Part shown: positions 50,535-57,961 of the stretch, in pieces
How the letters are laid out: each line of letters starts with the position of its first letter
How positions within the stretch are numbered: position 1 is the first letter of the stretch
Source: DAOTWC01 sp048499435
Lineage (GTDB): Bacteria; Chloroflexota; Anaerolineae; Aggregatilineales; Phototrophicaceae
Assembly (NCBI GenBank): GCA_048499435.1
Contig: JASNZW010000004.1
Span: forward strand, 357,247-421,246
Length of the DNA: 64,000 bases
Direction of reading: 5' to 3'
Program-made: the position numbers and the translations under genes
The notes under the pieces: generated by a model
What the model saw: the letters and a program-made list of their open reading frames with translations, nothing else
Database searches by the model: none
Told to the model about the DNA's origin: nothing

Positions 50535-51779
50535 TTATTCAACTGCCTGTTCAGCGGCGGGCTGGTGGTCGGGCAGCAGGTCGGCGCGCTGGAGCAGAAA
50601 GAAGCCCAACGCCGCGCCGACGCCCAGCAGCAGGCCGCCGTACCAGATGGCGTCCGGGCCGATGCGGTCGTTAAGCTGGCCGCCAACGACGGGCGCGATG
50701 CCGGCGGCCAGGGTGTAGGTGATGCTGTAGACGCCCATGTAGCGGGCGCGCATGTCTGCCGGGGCCAGGCGCGCGGTCAGCGCCAGGCCGGTCGGAGCGA
50801 CCATCAGTTCGCCAATGGTGACGATCACCATGCTGACCGCGAAGGCGGCGAAGGTCGTGCCGAGCGCGATCGCGAGGGAGCCGACGGCGTAGATCAGCGC
50901 GCCCGCCGCGACCACTGTCAGCGGGCGGAAGCGCCGGGTAAAGCGCGTCATGGGGTACTGGAACAGGACGACCATCACGGCGTTGATGGTCACGATGAGG
51001 CCGTACTGGTTTTCGGGCACGCCGAAGTTCTCTTTGGCGTACACCGGCAGCAGCACGAATACCAGCGTAATGATCATCTCGACCAGCAGCAGGATGCCGA
51101 TAAATATGATGAAGGGCCGGTCGCGCAGCAGGCGGGCGTAGCCGCCGGCGGCGGGCTGAGCGCTGCCTGGGACGCGCGGCGGCAGGGTTTCGGCCAGCAC
51201 CAGCAGCACCAGCGCGCCCAGCGCCATGTTCACGGCGGCGGCGATAAGATAGGTCAGCCCGTAGGCGCTGACGACCAGAAAGCCGCCGATCGCCGGGCCG
51301 ATCGCCACGCCTACGTTTTGCGCGATGCGCATGAGGGCATAGGCGCCGGTGCGCTGGTCTGCGGGCACGACGTCGGCCACCATCGCGTTGGCGCCAACTG
51401 TGAATGCGGGGACGATGATGCCGTAAATGGCGATCAGCACGGCCCAGGCTTCGAGCGTGTAGGCGCTGCGCATAGCGATCAGCATCACGCCGCTGCCGAC
51501 CAGGCTGAACACCATAATGGCTTTGCGCCCGAAGCGGTCCATCAGCGGGCCGACCGCGCCGGTCGCCAGCAGGCCAGTGACCGCCTGGAGCGTAAACAGC
51601 GCCGTGATGTGGCTGAGCGGCGCGCCGGACTGCTCGCGGATATAAATGGTGAGGAAGGGCCAGATCAGGCCGTTGCTGGCGCGGTTCACGATAAACCCGG
51701 TGAACATCAGCCAGAACTGGGCCGGGTAGCGCCGGATCAGCAAGCGCAGTTGATCGGGGTATTGCGTAATGGCAGCCAT
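50535..51779 (-). CDS. Major facilitator superfamily transporter
   Basis: A 414-residue transporter with about 12 helices. The MFS loop 2-3 signature is GPLMDRFGRKAIMVFSLVGSG near residue 80, repeated in the second half around QYPMTRFTRRFRPLTVVAAG. MdtH/YajR-like drug exporters share this style. ATG 51779. The substrate is unknown. It is unlikely to belong to the copper regulon because the CsoR site lies behind it. Confidence 0.88.
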   Translation of the reverse strand: MAAITQYPDQLRLLIRRYPAQFWLMFTGFIVNRASNGLIWPFLTIYIREQSGAPLSHITALFTLQAVTGLLATGAVGPLMDRFGRKAIMVFSLVGSGVMLIAMRSAYTLEAWAVLIAIYGIIVPAFTVGANAMVADVVPADQRTGAYALMRIAQNVGVAIGPAIGGFLVVSAYGLTYLIAAAVNMALGALVLLVLAETLPPRVPGSAQPAAGGYARLLRDRPFIIFIGILLLVEMIITLVFVLLPVYAKENFGVPENQYGLIVTINAVMVVLFQYPMTRFTRRFRPLTVVAAGALIYAVGSLAIALGTTFAAFAVSMVIVTIGELMVAPTGLALTARLAPADMRARYMGVYSITYTLAAGIAPVVGGQLNDRIGPDAIWYGGLLLGVGAALGFFLLQRADLLPDHQPAAEQAVE

Positions 51780-51918
51780 AGTTGCTCAGCCGGACGCGCG
51801 GGCAGCGAAGCGCGAAATACAAGGACGCGCAGGGCGCGGCCAGGCGGCGGTTCGCGCTGCCGCGCCGACTCAGGTCTATTTTACACTGAGCCAGGCCAGA
51901 CCATCGCAGGCCGCCGCA

Positions 51919-53052
51919 TCAGAGGCAGGCGGCGATTTCCCGCCGCACGTCGGCGTCGGTTTCGTGGTCCAGCCGCCGTGCCAGCAGCGGGCGCGCCGCG
52001 GCAGGCACGAGGCGCATCAGCGCCCAGGCGGCATGGCCGCGCACCAGCGGCGCGGGGTCGGCCAGCAGGCGGGCGAGCGCGTCGAAATGGGCGGGCAGGC
52101 GGCTGCTGCCGGCGGCGATGCAGGCGTTGCGCACCAGCCGGTCGCGCCCGGTGCGGTAGACTGGCGTGCCGTGAAAGCGGGCGCGGAAGCTGTCGGCGTC
52201 GAGCGCCAGCAGGTCGAGCAGGGGCGGCGCGGCGCGGTCGAGACTGGCGGCGTGAAAGGCGGGTTCGGCGGTGGGCGCGGCGAAGCGCTGCCAGGGGCAC
52301 ACGTTCTGGCAGATATCGCAGCCGAACACCCAGTTGCCGAGCAGTGGGCGCAGCGCGGGGTCGATCCAGCCTTTGTACTCGATAGTCAGGTAGCTGATGC
52401 AGCGGCGCGCGTCGAGGACGTGCGGCTGTGGAAACGCGGCGGTGGGGCAGGCTGTGAGGCAGCGCGTGCAGCTTCCGCACAGCGTGGCCTGCTGCGGGGT
52501 GTCGTAGCTGTCGAAAGCGGCGGTTGTGATGATCTCGCCGAGGACAAAATAGCTGCCCCGGCGCGGGCCGATCAGCATGGTGTTTTTGCCGATAAACCCC
52601 AGCCCGGCCTGCTGCGCGTGGCTGCGTTCGAGGACCGCGCCGGTGTCAGTGTAGACGCGCTGTTCGAGCGCTGTCCCGGCGGCGGCGCGCAGCCAGGCGG
52701 CCAGCGCCTCCAGGCGCGGCGGCAGCAGGTCGTGGTAATCCAGCCCCCAGGCGTAGGTGGCGATGCGCCCGCGCGCCGGGTCGGCCAGGTCGCTTTCAGT
52801 GAACTGACCGGTAACGTAATCCATACCAACCATGACCAGCGACAGCGCGCCGGGCACGATCACATTGAGGTCCTGGCGGCGCGCCTGGCGGTCGGGGCGG
52901 GCGAGGTAGCCCATATCGCCGTGCAGGCCGACGGCGATCCAGCGCTGATAGGCGTCAAGCGTGGGCGCGGGCCGGGCGGGCGTGACGCCGGCGAAGCTGA
53001 AGCCCAGCGACCGGGCCTGATCCTTAAGGGCCTGTGCGGAAAGAATCGTCAT
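51919..53052 (-). CDS. queG: Epoxyqueuosine reductase
   Basis: A 377-residue cobalamin- and Fe-S-dependent reductase, the last step of queuosine synthesis. Visible are the B12-binding region (GSYFVLGEIITTAAFDSYD), two ferredoxin clusters (CGSCTRCLTACPTAAF and FGCDICQNVCPWQ), and a C-terminal HEAT-like tail that contacts tRNA. ATG 53052 (MTILSAQALKDQARSLGFS) matches the family start; the longer frame upstream is not conserved. Its substrate tRNAs include tRNA-Asp, whose gene lies just beyond (coincidence or not). Confidence 0.94.
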   Translation of the reverse strand: MTILSAQALKDQARSLGFSFAGVTPARPAPTLDAYQRWIAVGLHGDMGYLARPDRQARRQDLNVIVPGALSLVMVGMDYVTGQFTESDLADPARGRIATYAWGLDYHDLLPPRLEALAAWLRAAAGTALEQRVYTDTGAVLERSHAQQAGLGFIGKNTMLIGPRRGSYFVLGEIITTAAFDSYDTPQQATLCGSCTRCLTACPTAAFPQPHVLDARRCISYLTIEYKGWIDPALRPLLGNWVFGCDICQNVCPWQRFAAPTAEPAFHAASLDRAAPPLLDLLALDADSFRARFHGTPVYRTGRDRLVRNACIAAGSSRLPAHFDALARLLADPAPLVRGHAAWALMRLVPAAARPLLARRLDHETDADVRREIAACL

Positions 53053-53173
53053 GACAGCGCCTTGTCTGTGGACCGGCAGGTAACGCAGCCACAAGCATAG
53101 CACCTGGCGCGAATGCTGCCATTTTGTCTTGACACGCCGGGCACGGGATGGTATCCTGCTGCCAACCTGAAAA

Positions 53174-53246
53174 GGGGGCGTGGTGTAGCGGTTAACATAT
53201 TGGCCTGTCAAGCCAAAGATCGCGGGTTCAAATCCCGTCGCTCCCG
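53174..53246 (+). tRNA. tRNA-Asp (GTC)
   Basis: A 73-nt cloverleaf. Acceptor GGGGGCG pairs with CGCTCCC (one G-U), followed by discriminator G. Anticodon stem TTGGC/GCCAA holds loop CTGTCAA with anticodon GTC. The T arm is CGGG-TTCAAAT-CCCG. CCA is not encoded. A terminator hairpin follows. It marks the border between the GC-rich core and the accessory block. Confidence 0.95.
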
Positions 53247-53283
53247 CAGTAGTGACATCTTCCGATCAGTTCAGTTGCACCGG

Positions 53284-53313
53284 CGGCTGTGTCAGCAAAA
53301 GACACAGCCGTTT
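53284..53313 (+). terminator. Terminator after tRNA-Asp
   Basis: CGGCTGTGTC (53284-53293) and GACACAGCCG (53301-53310) make a perfect 10-bp stem with a 7-nt loop, followed by TTTCATT. It lies 37 bp past the tRNA. Confidence 0.8.
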
Positions 53314-53337
53314 CATTGCTACCTGGCACGGCTCTGA

Positions 53338-53697
53338 AATCCCCACAAAGCGCTAACGCCGGCGAGTGCGCAGGTGACGCAGACAAAAGATGGCATCCCC
53401 TGGCTGGGCTTCGTCGTCTACCCGACACACCGCCGGCTGAAGCGGCGCAATGCCGTGAATTTCACGTGCCGGCTGGAGCGCAACATTGACCTGTATGAAA
53501 GCGGCGCGATCACCTTCGCCGAACTGGACGCCAGCGTGCAGGGCTGGACCAACCATGTGCGCTATGCTGATACCTGGGGCCTGCGCGGCCACATTTTCGG
53601 CACGCACCCAATCAGGCTGCGCCCGGAACCCGAACCAGCGCTCCCACCCCGCCGCGTCTACCGGCGGCGCAAAAACCGCCAAACTCGACTCCGCTAA
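53338..53697 (+). pseudogene. Reverse transcriptase C-terminal remnant, DGR-type
   Basis: About 119 codons from 53338 to the stop at 53697. The recognisable part begins at DGIPWLGFVVYPTHRRLKRRN and continues with a helical thumb region and ASVQGWTNHVRYADTWGLRGHIF. This matches the end of RTs from diversity-generating retroelements (LGFxxxPxHRRLxxxN ... W..HxRxADTxxLR). The palm with its YxDD box is missing: upstream lie a stop and the tRNA terminator. It could also be the tail of another bacterial RT class. It faces, tail-to-tail, a protein with a DGR-target fold. Confidence 0.6.
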
Positions 53698-53707
53698 CGC
53701 GGAGAGA

Positions 53708-53814
53708 TACTGGGGGGATTCCCCCAGACCCCCTTAGAGGCGCTCACTACGTTCGCTTAGAGCGCCAGAGAGTCAGAGTTCAGAGACGCGCCTGCGGCGC
53801 TACAGAGTTCAGAG
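53708..53814. repeat. Hairpins and 12-bp direct repeats between RT remnant and conflict gene
   Basis: This 111-bp gap holds GGGGG-ATT-CCCCC (about 53714-53726), GGCGCTC...GAGCGCC (about 53741-53765), and two copies of CAGAGTTCAGAG (53774-53785 and 53803-53814) flanking GCGCC-TGC-GGCGC (about 53788-53800). The second direct repeat overlaps the stop of the conflict gene. Some of these may be genome-wide repeats or the terminator of the gene; a hairpin just past a DGR variable region is also a known feature of retrohoming targets. Confidence 0.55.
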
Positions 53815-56800
53815 GGCGCTAATAGGGGCAGACACCACCCCCCGAAAACCGTAGTTGAAGTTCCTGCTGAACGGAACGTTGAGGTTGCGATACGACGCGG
53901 CGGCGCCGTACTGAATGTAATCGAAGGAACCGCCCCGCAGCACCTTACCTTCTCCATTACTATAACCGTCTATAATTTCCGACTTGTTGTAATCATTCAG
54001 GCACCACTCCCACAGGTTTCTCGTCACATCCAACGCACCACATTCCGCACGGCCGTGCGGGTACATGCCAACAGCCGTACTGCGATCACCAATACCTGCT
54101 TCGGTGGTGTTGGCGCGCGGCTGCTCATCCCACTCGCTCCAGGGATACTGACGAGCTTCCGTTCCATTTTGCGCCATCCACTGCCATTCCTGTTCGGTGG
54201 GTAGGCGGATTTGATAGCCCTCACCCCCTGACCCCCTCTCCCCAACGCTGCGCTGGGAGAGGGAGAATTCCGCTGCTTGCTGGATGTTGATGAGAACACG
54301 CTCAAGGTCATTCAATACTGCATCATTTGTGAAGCGAACAACGGTTAAACCTATATCCTCTAATGCCTGCTGGCGCCATTGATCTGCCTGTTGTTGATCT
54401 GCATGGATGCTGCCATCGAGTTCAATAGCAAGCTTACATTCATGGCAGAAGAAGTCCACCACGAAGGTGGTATTTGCTGCCGGATGCTGGCGACGGAATT
54501 TCAGATTATTCAGGCGACGATCTCGCAAACATTCCCACAGCAGTTCTTCTGCGGTGGTCTGCCGCTGGCGTAAATCACGCGCTATTCCCACCATCACCTG
54601 AGATGCCATCTCGCGGTAGTTCTTAAGCCCCTCTCCTGTGGGAGAGGGGTTTGGGGTGAGGGCTTCAAACTGCTCAAACAAGCCTAATTCCCGATATTTG
54701 GCATCCAGCCAGCGCGTAAAGGCGACCGCCTGATACCATGACACCGAGTCGCGCGGGTAGTTGTCATACTGGGCAACTGCCGTTGACATCGCCTGCTTGA
54801 TGTATTTCTTTGGAAAACCCTGCCACCAGCGTTCATCTTCAAAGCCATCCGGTGCGTCCAGAAACGCCTGAAATTGTGAATACGTGGTGAGGAATTTAGC
54901 GACACAGAACGGCTTGACAGTGAAATGACGTTTCTCAATCTCAATTTCGCCACCGGGTGTCACAGGCAGCCAGTCGATTTGGGGGACTGCCCTCACCCCA
55001 TGCCCCTCTCCCTCAGGGCGAGGGGGGACAAAGACCCCGATTCCCGAACGGGTATCGCCAATGGTCGCCAGCCGTTCGCCAATCCAGCGGCGGCGTTTGT
55101 GGTCGGTGGCGATGACTGCGATCTCGCGCAGCAGGCGGTGCTGCTCTGGCTCGATGAAATCCTTTTCCACCTCATTCAGATCGGGGTTCAGCCGCGCCTG
55201 CATCGCGTAGACCAGTTTCAGCCGTTCCTGCGGCCACAGCAGAAAATCCGGGCGATGTTTGGTCTGCCAGTCATGGGCTGCATTCCGCACCTGCCGCAGC
55301 AGGATCAAATCTTCCTGAGCTGTGGCAATCCAGTCTTTCAGCCGGGTCCAACTGCGGAACAGCGCTTCATGGGCGACTTCCACTTCGGTTTCATCTATCA
55401 CCAGCAGACGTGCAGTTGTGAACGCCTGTACCAGTGCCAGTTCTTGCTCACCAAAGCGTCCCTGCGGCGCACGCTGGCGGGTGGCTGTGCCGCGCTCGTC
55501 CACTTCGACTAGTTCGCGGAACACGCGCCCCAAAAGTGTCTCTTTATCGTCCAGCGGCAGCTTCTGGAAGGTCTGTTCGGCGCGTTTGCCAATCGCGCCC
55601 TGCACACCGCCCAGTGCCGCATAATCCGCGTGGGTGATGTGACCATCGCCAGACAGCTTGTACAGTTCGTCCAGCGCATACGCCATTAGCGCCAGGTTGC
55701 CGGGCTTGTCGCCGGTGTCGTCCAGGATACACTCTACTAACCCTGCTGCCAGTTGCAATCCGGCCCGTTCTGCCGGGCGCTCAATCATCTGGCGCAGGGC
55801 ATCGCGGCGCGGTGCTGCCAGCGGGAATGACCCCGTCCGCAGCAGTTCGGCCAGGTCCGCAATCTCAACCGCGCTCTGGTAAAAGTCGTGGCGCATGGTC
55901 ACGATGACCCGCAGCCGCGCGCAGTCCGCTGCGCCTGCCAGCATTGCCGCGAATGGGGCGGCGTGTTCGGCGTCTGCCAGCGTGAACAGTTCCTCAAACT
56001 GGTCGATGAACAGCAAGAGCTGCACATGCGGGTCACTGTCCTTCAGCGCGTGGTCGATGATGCCTGCCAGCCGTTCGGGTTTGTCATGCAGGCGTCTGGC
56101 GCGTTCTTCGATCTTCTCGTCACGCCCAAACGGGTCACTCACCGCCAGCGCTGGCACGGCATCCATCAGCGCCGTCACCAGCGCCTCAAAGGGATTATTG
56201 CCTGTCCCCGGTGTGAAGCGAGCATAGAGCCAATCGGCGCTGCCTTCAATCGCATTGGCTTTCAGGGGTGGAATCAGCCCTGCTCCCACCAGTGACGACT
56301 TACCACTGCCCGACGCGCCCACCACCGCCACAAAGCGACTGTTCTCCAACTGCTGCACCAGCGCGTCAGTTTCACGCCCGCGCCCGAAGAAGATCGGGGC
56401 ATCCGCTTCAGTGAATGCCCGCAGGCCGGGAAATGGCGACCGATCGGGCGGCCAGTCAACCGCGCGAATCGTGCTGATGTTGTCGTCATCGCCAGCAGGA
56501 ACCGGCCCCGCAGATGGGGAACCGCCTTCTATCCGCCTGAGGATATCCAGCACCAGCACTTCCAGGTCAATCTCGAAGGCACGGCGGAAATCATCCGGCG
56601 TTTTGTACATGTTGATGCCGCGCCTGATCCTGCCATCGGCATCATAGAACAGGTCGGATTCGAAGAACGCCTTCACTGCTTTGTACTGAGCGTGCTTCTG
56701 GTCGAAATCGGGATCGGAAATCTTAAACGGTGGATCATCGGTGCGGCGGCAGATTACTGTCTCCGCGCGTTTTGAACCCAGCGCATTGAGCAGTTCCCAG

Positions 56801-57150
56801 TGTGTGCCTGACTGGTATTCCCTGCCATCGGTGTCGGTGAAGGGCGTGCCCATCCGCGACCAGAAAATCACAATCACGATGTCACATTCAGATGGGGTGA
56901 GCAAGTCCTTGTTGATCGCATCCTGCGGCGTGAGTGTTGCCCGCATGGGTGTTCCTGCACCGGGCTTGTCCCAGGCAACGACACGAAACGCAACTTTCTC
57001 ACGGTAAGCGGGGCGGTTGGGGAAGTAGTCGATCACGTCCCGCGCGATCTTGCGCTCGGCGTTAACGTCGCCCGGCGAAGAAAGAAACACACGAAAAAGG
57101 GGAATATGTTCCGGCATGGCACAGACCGTTTCTTGCGCTGGATTTGCCAT
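53809..57150 (-). CDS. DUF4062-nSTAND NTPase-FGE conflict protein with inserted DUF559
   Basis: An 1113-residue multidomain protein. Residues about 17-105: DUF4062, TIR-like (RVFLSSPGDVNAERKIARDVI). About 240-640: nSTAND NTPase, with Walker A VVGASGSGKSSL (277-288) and Walker B LLLFIDQFEELF (378-389). About 721-815 and 976-1113: the two halves of a formylglycine-generating-enzyme (C-type-lectin) fold. Between the halves, about 843-953, sits a DUF559 PD-(D/E)XK nuclease-like domain (FRRQHPAANTTFVVDFFCHECKLAIELDG). The last 45 residues look like a DGR variable region. Such proteins are thought to sense an invader through the variable fold and trigger a toxic TIR-like effector (inference). ATG 57150; no ribosome site seen. 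Confidence 0.85.
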   Translation of the reverse strand: MANPAQETVCAMPEHIPLFRVFLSSPGDVNAERKIARDVIDYFPNRPAYREKVAFRVVAWDKPGAGTPMRATLTPQDAINKDLLTPSECDIVIVIFWSRMGTPFTDTDGREYQSGTHWELLNALGSKRAETVICRRTDDPPFKISDPDFDQKHAQYKAVKAFFESDLFYDADGRIRRGINMYKTPDDFRRAFEIDLEVLVLDILRRIEGGSPSAGPVPAGDDDNISTIRAVDWPPDRSPFPGLRAFTEADAPIFFGRGRETDALVQQLENSRFVAVVGASGSGKSSLVGAGLIPPLKANAIEGSADWLYARFTPGTGNNPFEALVTALMDAVPALAVSDPFGRDEKIEERARRLHDKPERLAGIIDHALKDSDPHVQLLLFIDQFEELFTLADAEHAAPFAAMLAGAADCARLRVIVTMRHDFYQSAVEIADLAELLRTGSFPLAAPRRDALRQMIERPAERAGLQLAAGLVECILDDTGDKPGNLALMAYALDELYKLSGDGHITHADYAALGGVQGAIGKRAEQTFQKLPLDDKETLLGRVFRELVEVDERGTATRQRAPQGRFGEQELALVQAFTTARLLVIDETEVEVAHEALFRSWTRLKDWIATAQEDLILLRQVRNAAHDWQTKHRPDFLLWPQERLKLVYAMQARLNPDLNEVEKDFIEPEQHRLLREIAVIATDHKRRRWIGERLATIGDTRSGIGVFVPPRPEGEGHGVRAVPQIDWLPVTPGGEIEIEKRHFTVKPFCVAKFLTTYSQFQAFLDAPDGFEDERWWQGFPKKYIKQAMSTAVAQYDNYPRDSVSWYQAVAFTRWLDAKYRELGLFEQFEALTPNPSPTGEGLKNYREMASQVMVGIARDLRQRQTTAEELLWECLRDRRLNNLKFRRQHPAANTTFVVDFFCHECKLAIELDGSIHADQQQADQWRQQALEDIGLTVVRFTNDAVLNDLERVLINIQQAAEFSLSQRSVGERGSGGEGYQIRLPTEQEWQWMAQNGTEARQYPWSEWDEQPRANTTEAGIGDRSTAVGMYPHGRAECGALDVTRNLWEWCLNDYNKSEIIDGYSNGEGKVLRGGSFDYIQYGAAASYRNLNVPFSRNFNYGFRGVVSAPISAL
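53842..53925 (-). other. Candidate DGR variable region
   Basis: The 28 codons between GGS and GVV near the C-terminus (FDYIQYG...SYRNLNVPFSRNFNYGFR). Every residue at a surface-loop position is encoded by NNC or NNT: ttc gat tac att, tat, aac ctc aac gtt, ttc agc, aac ttc aac tac. All of these can arise from AAC/AAT by adenine-targeted change. Leu as ctc and Val as gtt are unusual for a genome that prefers ctg and gtg. No template repeat was found nearby. Confidence 0.5.
54218..54662 (-). mobile_element. DUF559 cassette with palindromic ends, in-frame insertion
   Basis: The segment begins CCCTCACCCC and ends GGGGTGAGGG (perfect 10-bp inverted ends). Just inside each end is a hairpin: CCCTCTCCC...GGGAGAGGG (54235-54263) and CCCCTCTCC-TGTG-GGAGAGGGG (54628-54649). 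It encodes a DUF559 domain and keeps the host frame, so the FGE fold is split between WLDAKYRELGLFEQ and YQIRLPTEQEW. The ends translate as LTPNPSPTGEG and GERGSGGEG. It is best explained as a repeat-flanked mobile cassette captured by the gene. Confidence 0.6.
54990..55025. repeat. Solo copy of the cassette end repeat
   Basis: CCCTCACCCC (54990-54999) followed by CCCCTCTCCC-TCAG-GGCGAGGGG, the same layout as the left end of the DUF559 cassette, but with no nuclease and no right end. It is also read through in frame (PPRPEGEGHG) at the junction of the NTPase and FGE parts. Confidence 0.6.
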
Positions 57151-57218
57151 CTATTATGGCGTTGGTTGATCTTGTGCGCTACAGCCCCTAACACACCGCG
57201 TATGAGGGAATGGAGCAC

Positions 57219-57527
57219 ATGTCCGACGAACAAGTCTATGTCTTTCGCGCACGGAACAAGCACGCTGCTGCGATGGGCCGTCCACCCGAAATCGATGCCA
57301 ACACACCCAAACGCTATCACGGCTACTTTGAGAATGAGTTCGGTGAACAGGCCATCTTCGTCTACGACTACGAACAGCGGATCGGAACGCTCTGGCTGGG
57401 GGATGCCGGTTGGGAAAAGGCATACACCGTCATTGATGGCGATGCGCCCGACCTGGAACTGGGCATGAACGAGACAGTGTGGCTCAAGGTGTGCTGGCAT
57501 ACAGCCATTTCGATTCTGCCGGGATGA
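57219..57527 (+). CDS. Hypothetical protein, 102 residues
   Basis: A 102-residue acidic, soluble protein (MSDEQVYVFRARNKHAAAMGRPPEIDANTPKRYHGYFENEFGEQAIFVYDYEQRIGTLWLGDAGWEKAYTV...). It appears to be an alpha/beta single domain. I do not recognise the family. ATG 57219 has GAGGGA about 9 bp upstream; ATG 57210 also possible but too close to it. It is divergent from the conflict gene with a 68-bp gap, so the two share an upstream region and may be linked, for example as an accessory or antidote (speculative). Confidence 0.6.
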   Translation: MSDEQVYVFRARNKHAAAMGRPPEIDANTPKRYHGYFENEFGEQAIFVYDYEQRIGTLWLGDAGWEKAYTVIDGDAPDLELGMNETVWLKVCWHTAISILPG

Positions 57528-57961
57528 AGAAGGACACGATGAGACAACTACCCGGAAAGCACTGCTACACCTGAGAGGTCATAAAGCGAGTGTTGTGAAA
57601 CCAGAGCCTCACAAAACGCATCCTTGCGCTGTTGATATTTAGTAACACAATATGGAACAACACATCTGCACGCACTGGACTGAGCGTAGAGCAGGCACGG
57701 ATATCGCCCGCTTTCAGAACGTAAGTTCTCCCCCCAAGTGAGATTGCGCTCTCCATATCCCTGTTCTCAATTGTTATATAGGCCTTGGTGGATTATGATC
57801 AGGTATAGACTCTGGCTGTTAAGCAGAAGCAGATAGAAGACTCAAAGACCACTTCTCACAACAAATCACGCCAGACAGGCACACAATTTGAAGAGACCAT
57901 CCTATGGCGATTCGCTACCTCATTTGGGTTTGGTCAGTGAGAAACACAAGGAAGACTGATA
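57528..57961 (+). other. Non-coding gap before the defence operon
   Basis: 434 bp with a sharp drop in GC. A short minus-strand frame (57565-57756) shows no family resemblance and no ribosome site. The segment probably holds the operon promoter (57771-57799) and otherwise nothing I can name; no repeats or tRNA are seen. Confidence 0.5.
57771..57799 (+). promoter_or_regulatory. Candidate promoter of the methylase-nuclease operon
   Basis: TTGTTA (57771-57776), a 17-bp spacer, then TATGAT (57794-57799), about 160 bp before GTG 57962. It is the best sigma-70-like pair in the gap. Confidence 0.45.

Noticed and set aside
53374..53697. Complete small gene of unknown function
   Set aside because: The sequence matches the end of larger reverse transcriptases and begins mid-domain, so a remnant is more likely than a genuine short protein.
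53250..57210. Template repeat for the candidate variable region
   Set aside because: I read the gaps at 53,250-53,374, 53,698-53,808 and 57,151-57,210 for a match to the variable region with extra adenines and found none.
57565..57756. 63-codon minus-strand frame before the methylase
   Set aside because: No ribosome site, no recognisable family, located in the probable promoter gap.
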